Origin: Owenia fusiformis
Lineage: Eukaryota > Annelida > Polychaeta > Sabellida > Oweniidae
Direction: 5' to 3'
Assembly (NCBI GenBank): GCA_903813345.2
Contig: CAIIXF020000007.1
Coordinates: 22,991,564 to 23,055,563, forward strand
Length of the DNA stretch: 64,000 bases
Made by a program: the position numbers and the translations under genes
In this document: piece by piece, positions 1 to 11,675 of the stretch
Layout of the letters: each line of letters starts with the position of its first letter
Numbering within the stretch: position 1 is the stretch's first letter
Notes under the pieces: model-generated
What the model saw: the letters and a program-made list of their open reading frames with translations, nothing else
Told to the model about the DNA's origin: nothing
Database searches by the model: none

Positions 1-90
1 CTGTAAATAAATAATGGACCGACGTAGGTCCACCTTTGGCCCAGATGGACTGTTCCCAGGTAAATTAAACCAATTATATATACCATTTTT

Positions 91-96
91 TATAAA
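91..96 (+). promoter_or_regulatory. TATA box of the first pseudoprotease gene
   Basis: TATAAA lies 46 bases upstream of the start codon at 137. The paralogue has the same arrangement (TATAAAT 56 bases before its ATG). A TATA box this close leaves a 5' leader of only about 15-25 nt. The core promoter is inferred; no transcript data are available. Confidence 0.5.
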
Positions 97-136
97 CCAA
101 TTTCTTTCTTATTTTAAAATTTGCAATTTGGAAAAC

Positions 137-3100
137 ATGTTTTTATTCATTGTAGCCGCGACAGTAGCTGGTAAGTAAGCTTACGTATATTATAGTTAGT
201 TTCCTTGGAAAAAATACCACGGCAAAAAATTGGCAGAAAGTTAAACATTTCTAGATATGGAGTGATATACTAAACTATAGTACTGCGAAGTTATATGAGC
301 AATAGTATGAATATCGTTTCCAATATTGGCGCCTGAAGGTATTTTCTTTTAAAAAAAATCAACGAAAAAACGTCTTTTCTTGTCTAACATTGCATTGCGG
401 TGTCTCAAATGGTATCAGCCATACACACATGAGTACATTAGTGACGTTACCTATTTCTGTTTTTCCCGAATGACTTGTACGTACAATTAAATATGATTAT
501 TCCATCAAGTTCAAATTATATATCAATATACATAATTTTTTGATTACTGCAGTATCAACCTCAAAACCTACATTCCAGATATCAATTTTGTCATAGGAAC
601 AAACCAACATCAGTCTAATATAAAAGCACAATCAGAGTTTAGCAGCTTAACTAAAAACATAAACTTGAAACTTACACCCCAGTCACATTTGTCGTACGGT
701 GGCCGTACGTCGACCGCAGATCAATTAAATCAGTGAATTTCTGCGGCGAGCGTAAGAAAACTATACGCTCGCCTTGCGGTCTCCGTACAGCGTATCTAGT
801 TTTATACAGGCCGCAGGGTCAGCCGTAGATATTATAACTCGGAGTTAAAATATTTGATCATTTCTTCGGTCTCCATATAGAAATCAACAGACCGTTCTAA
901 GACTGCAGAACGGTTCCACGGTAACCGAACGTCGGGCTTACGTTGATTTGCGTCTGCTGAAGTGTTTTGAAGGATTTTTGGGACGTTTTTCAGGTCAAGT
1001 TTGCTATCATATCTTTGCTGTGAACATAACGCAATAGGTATACTTTTTATTTGATATTATAGTAATATATATAAATTGTACTCATGTAAATAAAATAGAA
1101 ATAAACATTAGCGTTTATCAACAGTAATTTACAATTCGCCGTACGGCTGCCGTAGGAAATGTGACTGCAACAGTATCCGACCGCGGAAATTCTACGTCGA
1201 GCGTAGAAATGTTGCTGACCTCAGAAATGATAGACCGTACGGTCGCCGTAGGACATGTGACTGGGGTGTTAAATACATATGTACCCCATGTCTAAAAACA
1301 CAAAGGTAAAGGTTGTCCCGGTATCCGACGGCGTCGAGAATAGCGTTTTTTCATAGGTATAGGGGCCCCACGCGATAATCATTGGCTTTCACAAGAGAAA
1401 GCCCAAGGTACGATATGTCTGATTTTCATGAAACGATGACGCAAATAGAAGAGCTTTAATAAATTACCGTACAGTTTCTGTTCCAGGGTATGCTAATGCA
1501 ATAACATACGGTTCACCATCAAACCAAGATGGAACCCCTTATACCGTATCTCTAGAGATAAAAGATGGCACTGATCCTACCGGAAACACATGGGTCCACA
1601 GATGCAATGGAGGCTGGATGAAATTTGACCTTACAACTGCTATCGATTCTACAACACACAACGGTTTGTGGGTCGTCACTGCTGCCAGGTGTTTCGATGT
1701 ATAGTAAGTGGATTAATTATTTACAAATGTAAGATTATTTTTGCTATATCTTTAAATTAGTCTAGTGAGAATAGGCCAACAAAATTTTAATGTTTTTAAT
1801 GCAAGATGTATTCCGCTGAATCACTCTATGGCGAGAATACGACTGCCATGGTTCCCCCGGTGGTTCCCCGAAATTAAAATAATGGCTGCTCAGTCTGGGC
1901 TGATGCGCTTACCCACTCGCATTTATTTTTAGCCAGCAACCGTCTGATTGGAGGGCAAAGATTGGGGCGAGATCGAATGGAGATACAACCGGAGTCTCGA
2001 CCGAGTCAATCAGATACATCCTAAGAGTAATTTCAGAATCTATTATAACGTTCAAACATGTTCTATATGTTGTTTAGCGGCAGATCTTCCTCTTGTAGAT
2101 TTTCTAAAGACCAAGTATAGATCGCATACTTTTTTCTGATTTTTTCCGTTTTTACTCTTAAACGAAGAAACAATTACAATGTTGAATGATTAAATAGATA
2201 TATCATATTAGGCTACATTCTGTAAAAATTACAGTTCGACTCTGAACCATAGATAACAAATGGAGCATATTGAGAAAAAATTAAACAACGCAAGTGAACT
2301 ATATGTCAGTCGAGTCTAGTACTGAATAATGTTCGACACTCATCTCAAACCAAAATGTGGAGCACGGAACAGCTTTTAACATATATACAGGGTGGTCTAA
2401 AAGGTGAACCCCTGCAACAGGCTGCATTTTTCTTAATACATGCGTGAATTGACTCATATTATAACATCTTGGAGAGAAAGGTCTAAAATTTTTGTTGATG
2501 CCATAATTTTTTCTCAGTCTTGAATTTTGAAGAAATTACAAGAATTAAACAAATATGCCTATAATTAGATATTCTGCAAAATATTACCAATGTGATTCAC
2601 GGAAATTGTTGGAACACATTGAATTATCTTAAAAAATCCTTGAGTGACAGATTTAAGTTTAAAACCTACCATATGACAAATGGGACAATATTTGAGCAGA
2701 CAACACTTTTCATACTTTCATTGACCACAATTTGAAGCAGTTTTAACCATTCAACAATTAAGGGGCATGTTACCTACACAAACCGTTGGAGGGGGATAAG
2801 TTACCCCCTGTGACCCAAAATCTGAGAAGCCTTTCATGTAAATATTGTTTTATTGTTTTTTTCATGTTAATAGTGTTTTGAGCCATATTTCATTAGATGG
2901 TCCATGATCAATGAAGGTATTGATATTTCGAGACCATATGGTGGTATGTTGCGATTTCACTGGAGGTATTTTCTTCTTTGGAAACTTAGAACATTTCTTT
3001 GGATCACAATAAATTTGCAACTAACGGAGGTAAGATGCTAATTTTACCCTATAATGTGCGGGATTCAAAACCAAACAAAGTCAGAAACATTAGGTTTTCA

Positions 3101-4711
3101 GACTGCGGCTAAAAAATTATCCATGGGAAAATTGTCGAAGGGTCGAAAAATCGCAGATGTTGAAGTTCACATTTTATTCATTTTCAGTGATGTTTGATTA
3201 GGGCTTATAATTTCTGCAAATTTCAAGACTGAAAAAATGTATGGTACCAACAAAGATTTTTGACCTTCCTCTACAACATATGAAAATATGAAAGGATTTC
3301 TGCAAGTAATAAGGAATATATTGCCCGTTCCAACGGTTCACTTTTTTGGACCACCCTGTATAATTATTTTTATCATCTAATATAACACTATAGATATTTA
3401 CTTTATAGCACCCGACATCAGACATCGCTTTAGTTAAGTTATCCAGGAGACCATCAGAATTGTCTCCAAACAGATTTATGTTAAACTTTCCGCAAAGCGC
3501 CAACCATGCTGCAACCAACCGGAGCTGTGTACTATCCGGCTGGGGGATTACAGATAGTAAGTATATTATTTTTATAATGGCGGTCATTGCTCTAGATGGC
3601 TTTGCTCAAGGCATCATTAAACCACATTGGAAAGCCAAGCCTGTCGTTATTCTTGAAACATCCTCTCCAGTTGTCAGGGGCGTACGTATCACCTCGACAG
3701 AGTTTTACAGAACTGTATTCATCAGACACGTTTTTAAATGAAACTTTGAAAAATGAAAATGGTCAGATGGCTCTTTATTGTTTATCCAAGACAGTTGTCG
3801 CTAAGATCAAAGAAGATACTAGATTAGTGGACATTTCGTTTTTAGGTTTACTAACAGATAACTATGAAAACCTGCCTCAGGAACAATATCAAGGCACGGT
3901 CACTGGTATCACACGCTCCTGGTGTAGAAGTCAGTATTATCCATCAATAGATGACGCCACTTTCCCCAGTGATGTTATTTGTACAACTGCCCAATATGGC
4001 TGTAATAACTGCGCTGATACTGGACCATTCCCCAGTCCTTGTAAATCGGTAAATTCAGAACGTTTAAAATACCAATTTCAGGCGCATAACCAGGCAAACG
4101 CGAGGGTACGCAGTTGCGCCCGCTAAATGATGGAGCAAAAAATAAATTGTTGTAAACAAAAAAGTAAAGCAAAATATTTTGTTTCATGATCTTTCCTGGA
4201 CTACTTCTCCATTACACTGCCTGATATCGTTTAGAACGCACCATTTAAGGTGTAAAATCAAAAATGTTCCGGGGGCATGCCCACGGAGCTCCCTAGTTTT
4301 GCTCGGCCTTCAGTCTCATGAGTCTTGCGTACTTGCTATCAAAATCCTGGTTACGCCGCTGAATTTCATATATTTCATATTATTTGACTAGCTATTGTAA
4401 CATATACATAAATGTGACATTTCATGTTCGTAACACCCAGTCAGTCTCAGGAAACAAATCATTTAGAAAATATGCTGAAAATGCATACTTAAATATGCCT
4501 GATAGAATACTTATCATTGCCTTTTCAGTATGACTATGGGACACCTCTGGCATGTATCTACGGTAACGAAGCCATTATCTTAGGAGTAGGAACTGCACAA
4601 GATGACTCCCAAAGTTGCGGTGATGCCTTCGCTGGTCAATCTATCCCACCTATCTGGGTCTCAATAAGTACTTACTGGACGTGGATTAGAAACACTGTCA
4701 ATATCAATTAA
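137..4711 (+). CDS. Secreted trypsin-fold pseudoprotease (serine protease homologue), copy A
   Basis: Six exons: 137-170, 1487-1703, 1933-2026, 3409-3556, 3846-4048, 4529-4711; 292 residues, all junctions GT-AG and in frame. Residues 1-14 are a signal peptide. The chymotrypsin fold is clear: CNGGW (first-strand Cys, C51), TAARC, PTSDIALVKL, CVLSGWG, and a C-terminal STYWTWI helix. The Cys pairs expected for 42-58, 136-201, 168-182 and 191-220 are present, plus an extra GCNNC pair. The catalytic His is Arg (R79) and the catalytic Ser is Tyr (Y235, in CKSYDYGTP); only the Asp (D120) remains. There is no R/K-IVGG activation site; the mature end reads AITYG. It should therefore bind rather than cut. 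It is followed by a paralogue with the same exon plan. Partner or ligand unknown. Family certain, function inferred. Confidence 0.9.
675..1268. mobile_element. Harbinger-like MITE in intron 1 of copy A
   Basis: About 594 bp bounded by inverted repeats beginning CACCCCAGTCACAT at both ends (imperfect over about 33 bp) and flanked by the direct repeat TTA (672-674 and 1269-1271). A TTA target duplication is typical of PIF/Harbinger elements. The interior is rich in short palindromes such as CGTACGGTGGCCGTACG and encodes no protein. Superfamily assignment rests on the target site alone. Confidence 0.6.
2388..3358. mobile_element. Tc1/mariner-like non-autonomous element with long terminal inverted repeats, intron 3 of copy A
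   Basis: A 971-bp element flanked by TA (2386-2387, 3359-3360). The ends begin CAGGGTGGTC(T/C)AAAA, and similarity between the arms continues, with gaps, for about 165 bp; both arms carry TTTTTGTTG and CAGTCTTGAA. The TA target site and CAGGGTG end are typical of Tc1/mariner. No transposase reading frame is seen. It sits inside intron 3 and probably does not disturb splicing. Confidence 0.65.
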
Positions 4712-4775
4712 TGTTTAATGCCAACTCTAACGTCGTTTAACTATGTATACATATAGGGGTAACATAAATATACAA

Positions 4776-4781
4776 AATAAA
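4776..4781 (+). terminator. Polyadenylation signal, copy A
   Basis: AATAAA 65 bases after the TAA at 4709-4711; the first such hexamer downstream. Confidence 0.5.
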
Positions 4782-7290
4782 TATTTTATACATTATAATC
4801 GAATCAGACATTCATATGTGTTTTTAAACGTATATTATATATTGGTTAATTACAACCCTCTAGAAGTCTCAAAATCAAGTAATATTTACAAAGCAAGGTC
4901 GTCTCGGCTGCCCTTTGTATGTCAAACTGTTTCGCCTGACCAGAATATCAAAAACTTTCAAATTTCGAGTCTGGAAAAAAATTTCCATGCTCGCGAGAAA
5001 AAAAGTGGGTCTATGGGCCCAAATTTTGAAAACATAAGGCCCATTTTTGATAATTTTAGTTATCCCATCGAACGAAGTTCGGAGGGATATAGGGAACGCC
5101 GATTTTGTCCATATTTTGTCCACATATACCCTATGGGGGTAGAAGTTCTGCTCGAGAGCCGATTTTCAAAATGGCCGCTCATTTAAAAATGGCGGCCATT
5201 TTAGTACCGACTTTACAGTTATTTAGGTACAATATGTAAAACTGTAATAGCAATTTATGTTTTAAATGTAAAAAAATAATATAGGACATTAATAAAGCTA
5301 GAAATGTAGATATTAAAGAAGCACATGACAGCCATCTTGAAAAATGGCGGCCTTTACTCGTTATTTTACGATTTTTGCTGTAACTCGAAAAGTAGTGGAG
5401 CCACTTCGTTCATATTTGGTATGTGAATACTATAAGCATGGCACACTGTCTAATGACACTTTTGGTAGAAGGTGGCCATTTTGAAAAATGGCTGCCATTT
5501 TTGCTATATACTTTTTTTGTAAAAATGCCAGCCATGACTGTTCGATGGGATTTGCTACGCTTTGACGTTGCCGTTGTCTAGTTAGTTTTTGGGACCGTAA
5601 CATATTTATGGGCTCACAAAGAGGGAGGGGGGGGGGGGGGCAGACTGTTCCGGCTGACAAGACTATTCAAGTTTGTCAGATTGTTCTAGCTGATCACAAA
5701 AATCATGTTAGTCTCAGATACCAGTTAGAATGGCGAAATATTTTGAATCCAGATTTTATTTGGTTTAATTGGAATCGAATGGTTTTTTGATATCAAGCAA
5801 ATTTTGTCCACCATCTTGGATGATATTAACTACAGTTAGCATCATCCTGCTAACGACCAGTGCTTATATGAACAACGGTCCACATTACGCAGCACGAGGA
5901 GATGATCGTCGGTTTACTTTATGTCAGTACCCAGAAGAAGCAAAAACTTAATTAGTGATCCCTTATTTACTTTTATCCAATATTATGTTTTCATTAATGA
6001 AACTGATTATCCACGTGTTCATTAACCCTTGCTATAGCCTACATTTAACACGCATTGACTTGTGTCAAAGAATAACATGATGGGGGTGGAAGCAGTTATG
6101 TTGATTCAAAAATCAAAATACGTGCTTTTCCACTGAACCACTTTGTATAACAAAACGAACGTGAACGTATTTTGAAGAGAGAACATTTCTGAGTTTAATC
6201 TGTAACCGAGTGATTGTTACACTGGCTCAAACTTGAAATTACTTAATCACTACCATATCCTCAGATTTAGGATCAGATTGGTTAAATACCAAGAACGGCC
6301 ATTTTGTTTCGTTAGCCTGTTCATATCACGTACATGTTAATTTATGAATTTATTGATATCAGCTCGGTGATGAGTTTGCCCGAGTAAGTTTGCCTCTCAT
6401 GAACTCCGTTATGAAATGTTTAAATAAAAAATACGTGTGCAAATGTGTGACTCTAATAATTCTGATTTCCACGAAGTCCCAATCTACCCCTTGTAAAATA
6501 TGCGATTCCTCTGAATACCAAGAGGAAATTGTGGGTTCTGTGTTGGAATAAAATTAAATCACATGACATCCACCATTTTTGCGTTCACAAAAAATAAATA
6601 CTCTTTTGGCAGGTGTAGAAAGTCAAAAGTGCTTGTCAAGAAATTCAAAAATGACTTTTCAAGAAGCTATGTTACATTTCAGTTCGAGAAACAATTTTGA
6701 AAACCAGAATAATCATCACTGGGAACGTCTTTATGACAAAATGGAGGAGGAAACTTTTTACGTCGTTTTCACTAAGAAGGAGGTCAAACACCCGGTTACT
6801 AGTCAGTCACGAGCTAATACATTCCTCACTTCAACCAGGAGTTATCTCGTGAATTTCATAACGTCTTGGTTGCGTTGTGTTATAGTTATTGGAGCCCTTG
6901 GTTGTATATACTCGTGAATGATTCGCTTTTCAGCAATTGCGGATGTTACTATTACATACGAGTTTAGTAAGATTCAAATTCGACTTGGTGAAAATGATAA
7001 AAACAAAAATGTCCATCCACTTTGTTATAAAAATCTAACGTTTTTGTAACCAGGGGGACCGGTGATCATAAATGCTGCTTATGACGGTGCAAGGATATCA
7101 GTTGTACCATTCACAATTCATTATAGTATGCCAACATAACGTTGTGACCATGTACTGCTGTGAGATCTCTAGCTACGTACTGTGTCGTTGGCCAAATTAT
7201 GAACTGAACTGCCATAAATTCAACAGACGTACGTACTTGCGTGTCGTTTCCACATGTGATTGTTCACAACAAATTCTGTCTGTAACAGTG
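4782..7290. other. Intergenic DNA between the two pseudoprotease genes
   Basis: No exon recognised. 5160-5510 repeats short palindromic motifs of the AAAATGGC(G/C)GCCATTTT type at several places, as in a decayed repeat. A run of 14 G lies at 5627-5640. Short open frames here lack homology signals and splice context and are treated as chance. Confidence 0.5.
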
Positions 7291-7296
7291 TCGTGC

Positions 7297-7303
7297 TATA
7301 AAT
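7297..7303 (+). promoter_or_regulatory. TATA box of the second pseudoprotease gene
   Basis: TATAAAT in CGTGCTATAAATCG, 56 bases before the ATG at 7353. Position matches that in the upstream paralogue, so the core promoter was probably copied with the gene. Confidence 0.55.
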
Positions 7304-7352
7304 CGTCTACTTGCCTGTTAGAGGCATCAAACACATCACAAGAACAAGAATC

Positions 7353-10300
7353 ATGATTGGAATATGTGTCTTTTTACTGGCAATCGGTAAGATGGTGTCT
7401 ATTTGATATCAAATCTATTTGATTACAACAAAAAGGGAGTAAAATAGGATAACTTTTGAGGTATGGTAAAAATTAAAAGGGAACATCCCATTTGGACTTT
7501 GGAATTTAATTTCTGTATCCTAAATTATGAATTGGTTAACTTGATCAGATACTAATATGCCTCTGTGGAAATAAAATTAGGACATTTGATTATTACTTTC
7601 TTCATTCGTTTGTTAAGTTTACTTTTATTTAATTGTATTGTTATAAAATAATAGTTCGAATAATTTTTTCCAATCAACAGTAATTTCCTAGTTGATTAAA
7701 GATCTAATACTTCTGTTGATTTTTTTAATATGGGAAAACTACAGTCAAATATGACAGGGCCGCTTATTATAAAATATTAAAATCGCAATTCAAAATTCGA
7801 ATTCACAGCTACCATTTCGTTCACGTGAATTTTGGTCTTTTTTGAATTTACAGTCGGTTATAATTTCAGAAAATAACGACATTTCGACGTTTTCATTGTT
7901 GGAAAATATCGAGCTTCGATCCTGAGTGCCAATGTTTGAATATTATTGGAGTTTACATGCCATTTCTGAGTGCTTCAGCCTTTCCTGCAATAGATCATGT
8001 TATATTCATACGTATAAATTTTTTCTCATCTAACCTTATGTGCGGATACTACGCCCTTTTCACCCCATGCCCAATACCTTGTCCCTCAGCCTTAAGCCCG
8101 GTATACACCAATGGGGCAAGTTGGGACCTCCATAGACTTAACATTGCGTGGGACCTCGTGGGACCTTTTGGGATTTTGCCCCAGGAAGTCCATGGGACTC
8201 CATGGGACTCCGTGGGATTTTGCCCCCACGTGGGACTCGATGGGGCAAGATGGGGCAAAATCCCACGGAGTCCCATGGAGTCCCATCGAGAATGAACATG
8301 TTCATTCTTTCCATGGGGAATCGTGGGATTTTCGATCATATGACGTGAAATGTGAAGCCCGACATACACCAATGGGGCACGGTGGGATTTGATAGGACTC
8401 CATGGGGCTTGATGGGACTCCATGGGGCACGATGGGGCAATGTCATCAAGGTCCCATGGGACTTCATGAGATTCGATGGGGCAAATTGGGATTCGATGGG
8501 GCAAGATGAGACTCGATGGGGCAAGTGGGATTTTGCCCCATTGGTGTATACCGGTGTAAAAGAAATTATGGTCCCCTGGGGATTATGGTCCCCTTTCTTA
8601 AAGGCCTTTACCGGCCCTGATTGTGGATACGATAATAACGGAAAGAGTTGTATTTAAGTCACCATATAAATCAATGGAAAGTAGGACCATAATTTGATAG
8701 GACCTCCTACCCTTTTACACCTGGCTTTACGAGCAATTGCATATTGCAATGCATTATAGAGCAGATCATAAAGGATTTGAGTGAGGTAAGCGATTTGAAT
8801 TATGATACCAAATACTATTTCCAGCTGGTTATGCCAGTGCCATAACATACGGCAATCCTTCGACACTTGATGGAGCCGCCTACACCGTGTCCCTTCTGCT
8901 GAGAGATGGCACTGATCCAACTGGACAAACCTGGATTCACAGATGCAATGGGGCATGGATGAAATTTGACCTGACTACAACAATCGACTCAACTACACAC
9001 AATGGATATTGGGTTATTACATCAGCCAGATGTTTTGATACCTAGTAAGTGAGTTTTTAAAATATTGGCGCGAATTCTAAAAAGTATAACTTCATTTAAT
9101 TTATGTATCACACTTGGTCTTTGTCGTACATCACTCGTATCTTGCAAATACACTGCAACTCACTGCTACGGGCAATTATTTTTGAGTCGGAGCAACTTAT
9201 TCTCCTTCAAAACGTTTCATTTAATTCGATTTGACTTGTGGTAGTCAACCAATGTTTTTGGTTGTAGAAGTGTCTTTCGTGCAATCGTTTGGTTTCTTTG
9301 TGCAATGGATCTCGTGCAAACAATTGGCATTGTTTTTGTGCACAATTGATTGCAGTGCTGAGGATGGTTTCCTCATATGATTTTCTGTGCTTTTCAACGG
9401 TCCAAAATGCGTTTTTATAACCTTGTGAGTTGCCGTATTTACAGAATACTTATATATTTCAGTCAGCAGCCATCTGATTGGAGGGCAAAGCTTGGGGCTA
9501 GGACGGACACAGACACAAGTAATGTCGTCACTCAGGGGATCAGATACATACTTAGGGTATACAACGCATAATTTCTTGTATTAAAATAGCCAAATACCTC
9601 ATAAAATCACAGCATTAACGTCTGAATTCCAAATTCTGCAAAGATGTAATCTTCAGATCATATTACACATTTTGATTTACCAGACCTATTGTCCGTTGAA
9701 ATTTGTACAAAGAGATGCGACAAGTTTCATTTCCATGTAAATTAAAATCAGATTTAATTAAGAGGATATGTAGAATGTCATTCGACTTTTTGGTGATTTA
9801 GAATTCATGTCTGCACTTCACAGTTCAAAATCAGCTTCTGCAGTAATATAATTAATATGAAACCACCTTCTAATTTGCCAGACTGACTTTTTAATTATCC
9901 TCAAAACAGTTCTTTTAAAATTTGGAAATTAGGGTGATAAGCGGGAAATTTTGTAGGGAATTTGAGTGACAACTTATACTTTCCCCGGGTGTAAGGATCA
10001 CTCGAGATACCGATAACCAGCATTTCATAGAGTGTTAGTGCCAACATAGAATATGTTTATCATCTAGACCACAGTGTTCTTGACCACTCTATCTTTTAAA
10101 GCACCCTACAGAAGACATTGCTGTGGTAAAGCTATCCAGTAGGCCTTCTGAGGCATCACCAAACAGAATGAGAGTGGAGTTCCCGAGGAGAAATAGCGAT
10201 GCTGCTACAAACCGAAGTTGTACGCTTTCTGGATGGGGACTTACAGACAGTTAGTATTTTGTTGTATTTGTCTTCCAAATGTTAACTGTTTGAAAATATT

Positions 10301-11506
10301 GATCCCACCCTATGTCATTTACTCAGTCAGCTTTTGCCATACATTTAGGAGTAAGTAGAAGCCTCAAACTGAGTTTGATTAATAGCAATGATAGCAATAT
10401 TAATAGCAATGACATGTAGTAATTTTTGGTGGTGACATAAAAATCAAGGACACACGTGTATGTCATGTGCACAATCAGAAGACTGTAGTGATTTTTCTGA
10501 ATTTGGAAGACATACCAACAACACATCATCCTTAATGTCTGAAAATGCATTACGTATTCATTGTTTTTTTACAATTTCAATAGGTTTACTAACAGACAAC
10601 TATGAAAACTTGCCACTGGAACAATATCAGGCCACAGCCGTGGGTATTACAAACTCCTGGTGTAATAGTCAGTATTATCCAACAATAGATGCTGCAGTTT
10701 TCCCCAGTGATGTCATTTGTACAACTAATCAGCTGGGATGCAATAACTGTGTTGATGAAGGGCCATTCCCTAGTCCTTGTAAATCGGTAATACTATAAGT
10801 TATTGAATGATTTGAAGTGCAATACAGGATATATTCTGCTCGAGAAATTCTGTATTGGAACGAGACGAAGTTCCAATAGAACAGAATATCGAGAGCAGAG
10901 TATATCCTGTATTGCACTTCACATCATTCCATAACGTTTTTATCGTGTGCCAATACATTTTACTTATGAGATAATCCCTAGGAAATTTCTGTATTCTCTG
11001 TATTGCTACCGAGATTGTCCCTCCGTACCAATATTTTCCTTATTACTACGGAGATGATCAATGGGGACAATCTCAGTAGCAATACAGATTGGTACAGTAG
11101 AAGAACTAACCAATCAGAGTGCTTCATTTTACAGATCATATGATAAATTTATTTACCAATAGTTAATTATGCTTTGAGATCAACTGAGTAAAGGTTTCAA
11201 CGAGAAAACCCATTGCTTTAGTGAAACCAGGTATAAGCATAATTGCATAAATACTTTTAACTATTGTGAAAAGTGAGATTTTATATGACGGAATATTGAA
11301 TCTTCTGTCATGTATATTTTTAGTATGATTATGGGGCTCCACTCGCATGTAACTTTGGCAGTGAGTATCGCTTGATTGGAGTAGGAACTGCCCAAGATAG
11401 TAGCCAGAGTTGTGGAGATGCATTTGCAGGAGTTGCAACGCCACCTATGTGGACTTATGTAGGCACCTATTGGTCATGGTTGGCTAATACAATCAATGCG
11501 AATTAA
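7353..11506 (+). CDS. Secreted trypsin-fold pseudoprotease (serine protease homologue), copy B
   Basis: Six exons: 7353-7386, 8825-9044, 9463-9556, 10102-10249, 10584-10786, 11324-11506; 293 residues. Exon lengths match copy A exactly except exon 2 (220 versus 217), so the pair arose by tandem duplication. Signal peptide MIGICVFLLAIAG. Same fold landmarks as copy A: CNGAW, TSARC, PTEDIAVVKL, CTLSGWG, GTYWSWL. The catalytic His is Arg (R80), the catalytic Ser is Tyr (Y236 in CKSYDYGAP), the Asp (D121) is kept, and the GCNNC pair is kept. Exon 5 is especially similar between copies (NYENLP, SQYYP, FPSDVICTT, GPFPSPCKS). Loss of catalysis therefore predates the duplication, and both copies have stayed open, which argues for a selected non-enzymatic role. 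Confidence 0.9.
8098..8554. mobile_element. Palindromic GGGGC-rich element in intron 1 of copy B
   Basis: Both ends carry the same 22-bp inverted repeat (begins CCGGTATACACCAATGGGG; 8098-8119 and 8533-8554). A further partial copy of the end (ACATACACCAATGGGGCAC) lies inside at about 8362-8380, so the element is nested or duplicated. The interior is built from variants of CATGGGACTCCATGGG and TGGGGCAAGATGGGGC, leaving all frames largely open; those frames are not genes. Confidence 0.6.
10798..11089. repeat. Two adjacent hairpin repeats in intron 5 of copy B
   Basis: 10798-10936 is an imperfect palindrome with arms containing GAAGTGCAATACAGGATATA and its complement. 10995-11089 is a second, with arms containing TGTATTGCTACCGAGATTGTCC and its near complement. 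Both arms share the CTGTATTGC theme, so they may belong to one family of foldback elements. Confidence 0.6.
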
Positions 11507-11665
11507 CTGTAACTGATTTTATGGAAAAAAGAAATTCTTTACCAGTTTTACAAAGTTTTAATTGACTCAAACCAATCATTTCATTTTTGATAATATTGCT
11601 ATCATATATACAATATATCATTTATTTACAATTGTTTCATCTTCAATATGAACATTCACAATGAA

Positions 11666-11675
11666 AATAAATAAA
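11666..11675 (+). terminator. Overlapping polyadenylation signals, copy B
   Basis: AATAAATAAA, 160 bases after the TAA at 11504-11506. Confidence 0.5.

Noticed and set aside
4743-5186. 147-codon frame after the first pseudoprotease gene
   Set aside because: No family, no splice context; the sequence is repeat-like and AT-rich.
8049-8504. Overlapping open frames on both strands
   Set aside because: They lie in the GGGGC-rich palindromic element and arise from repeats of a few words without stops.
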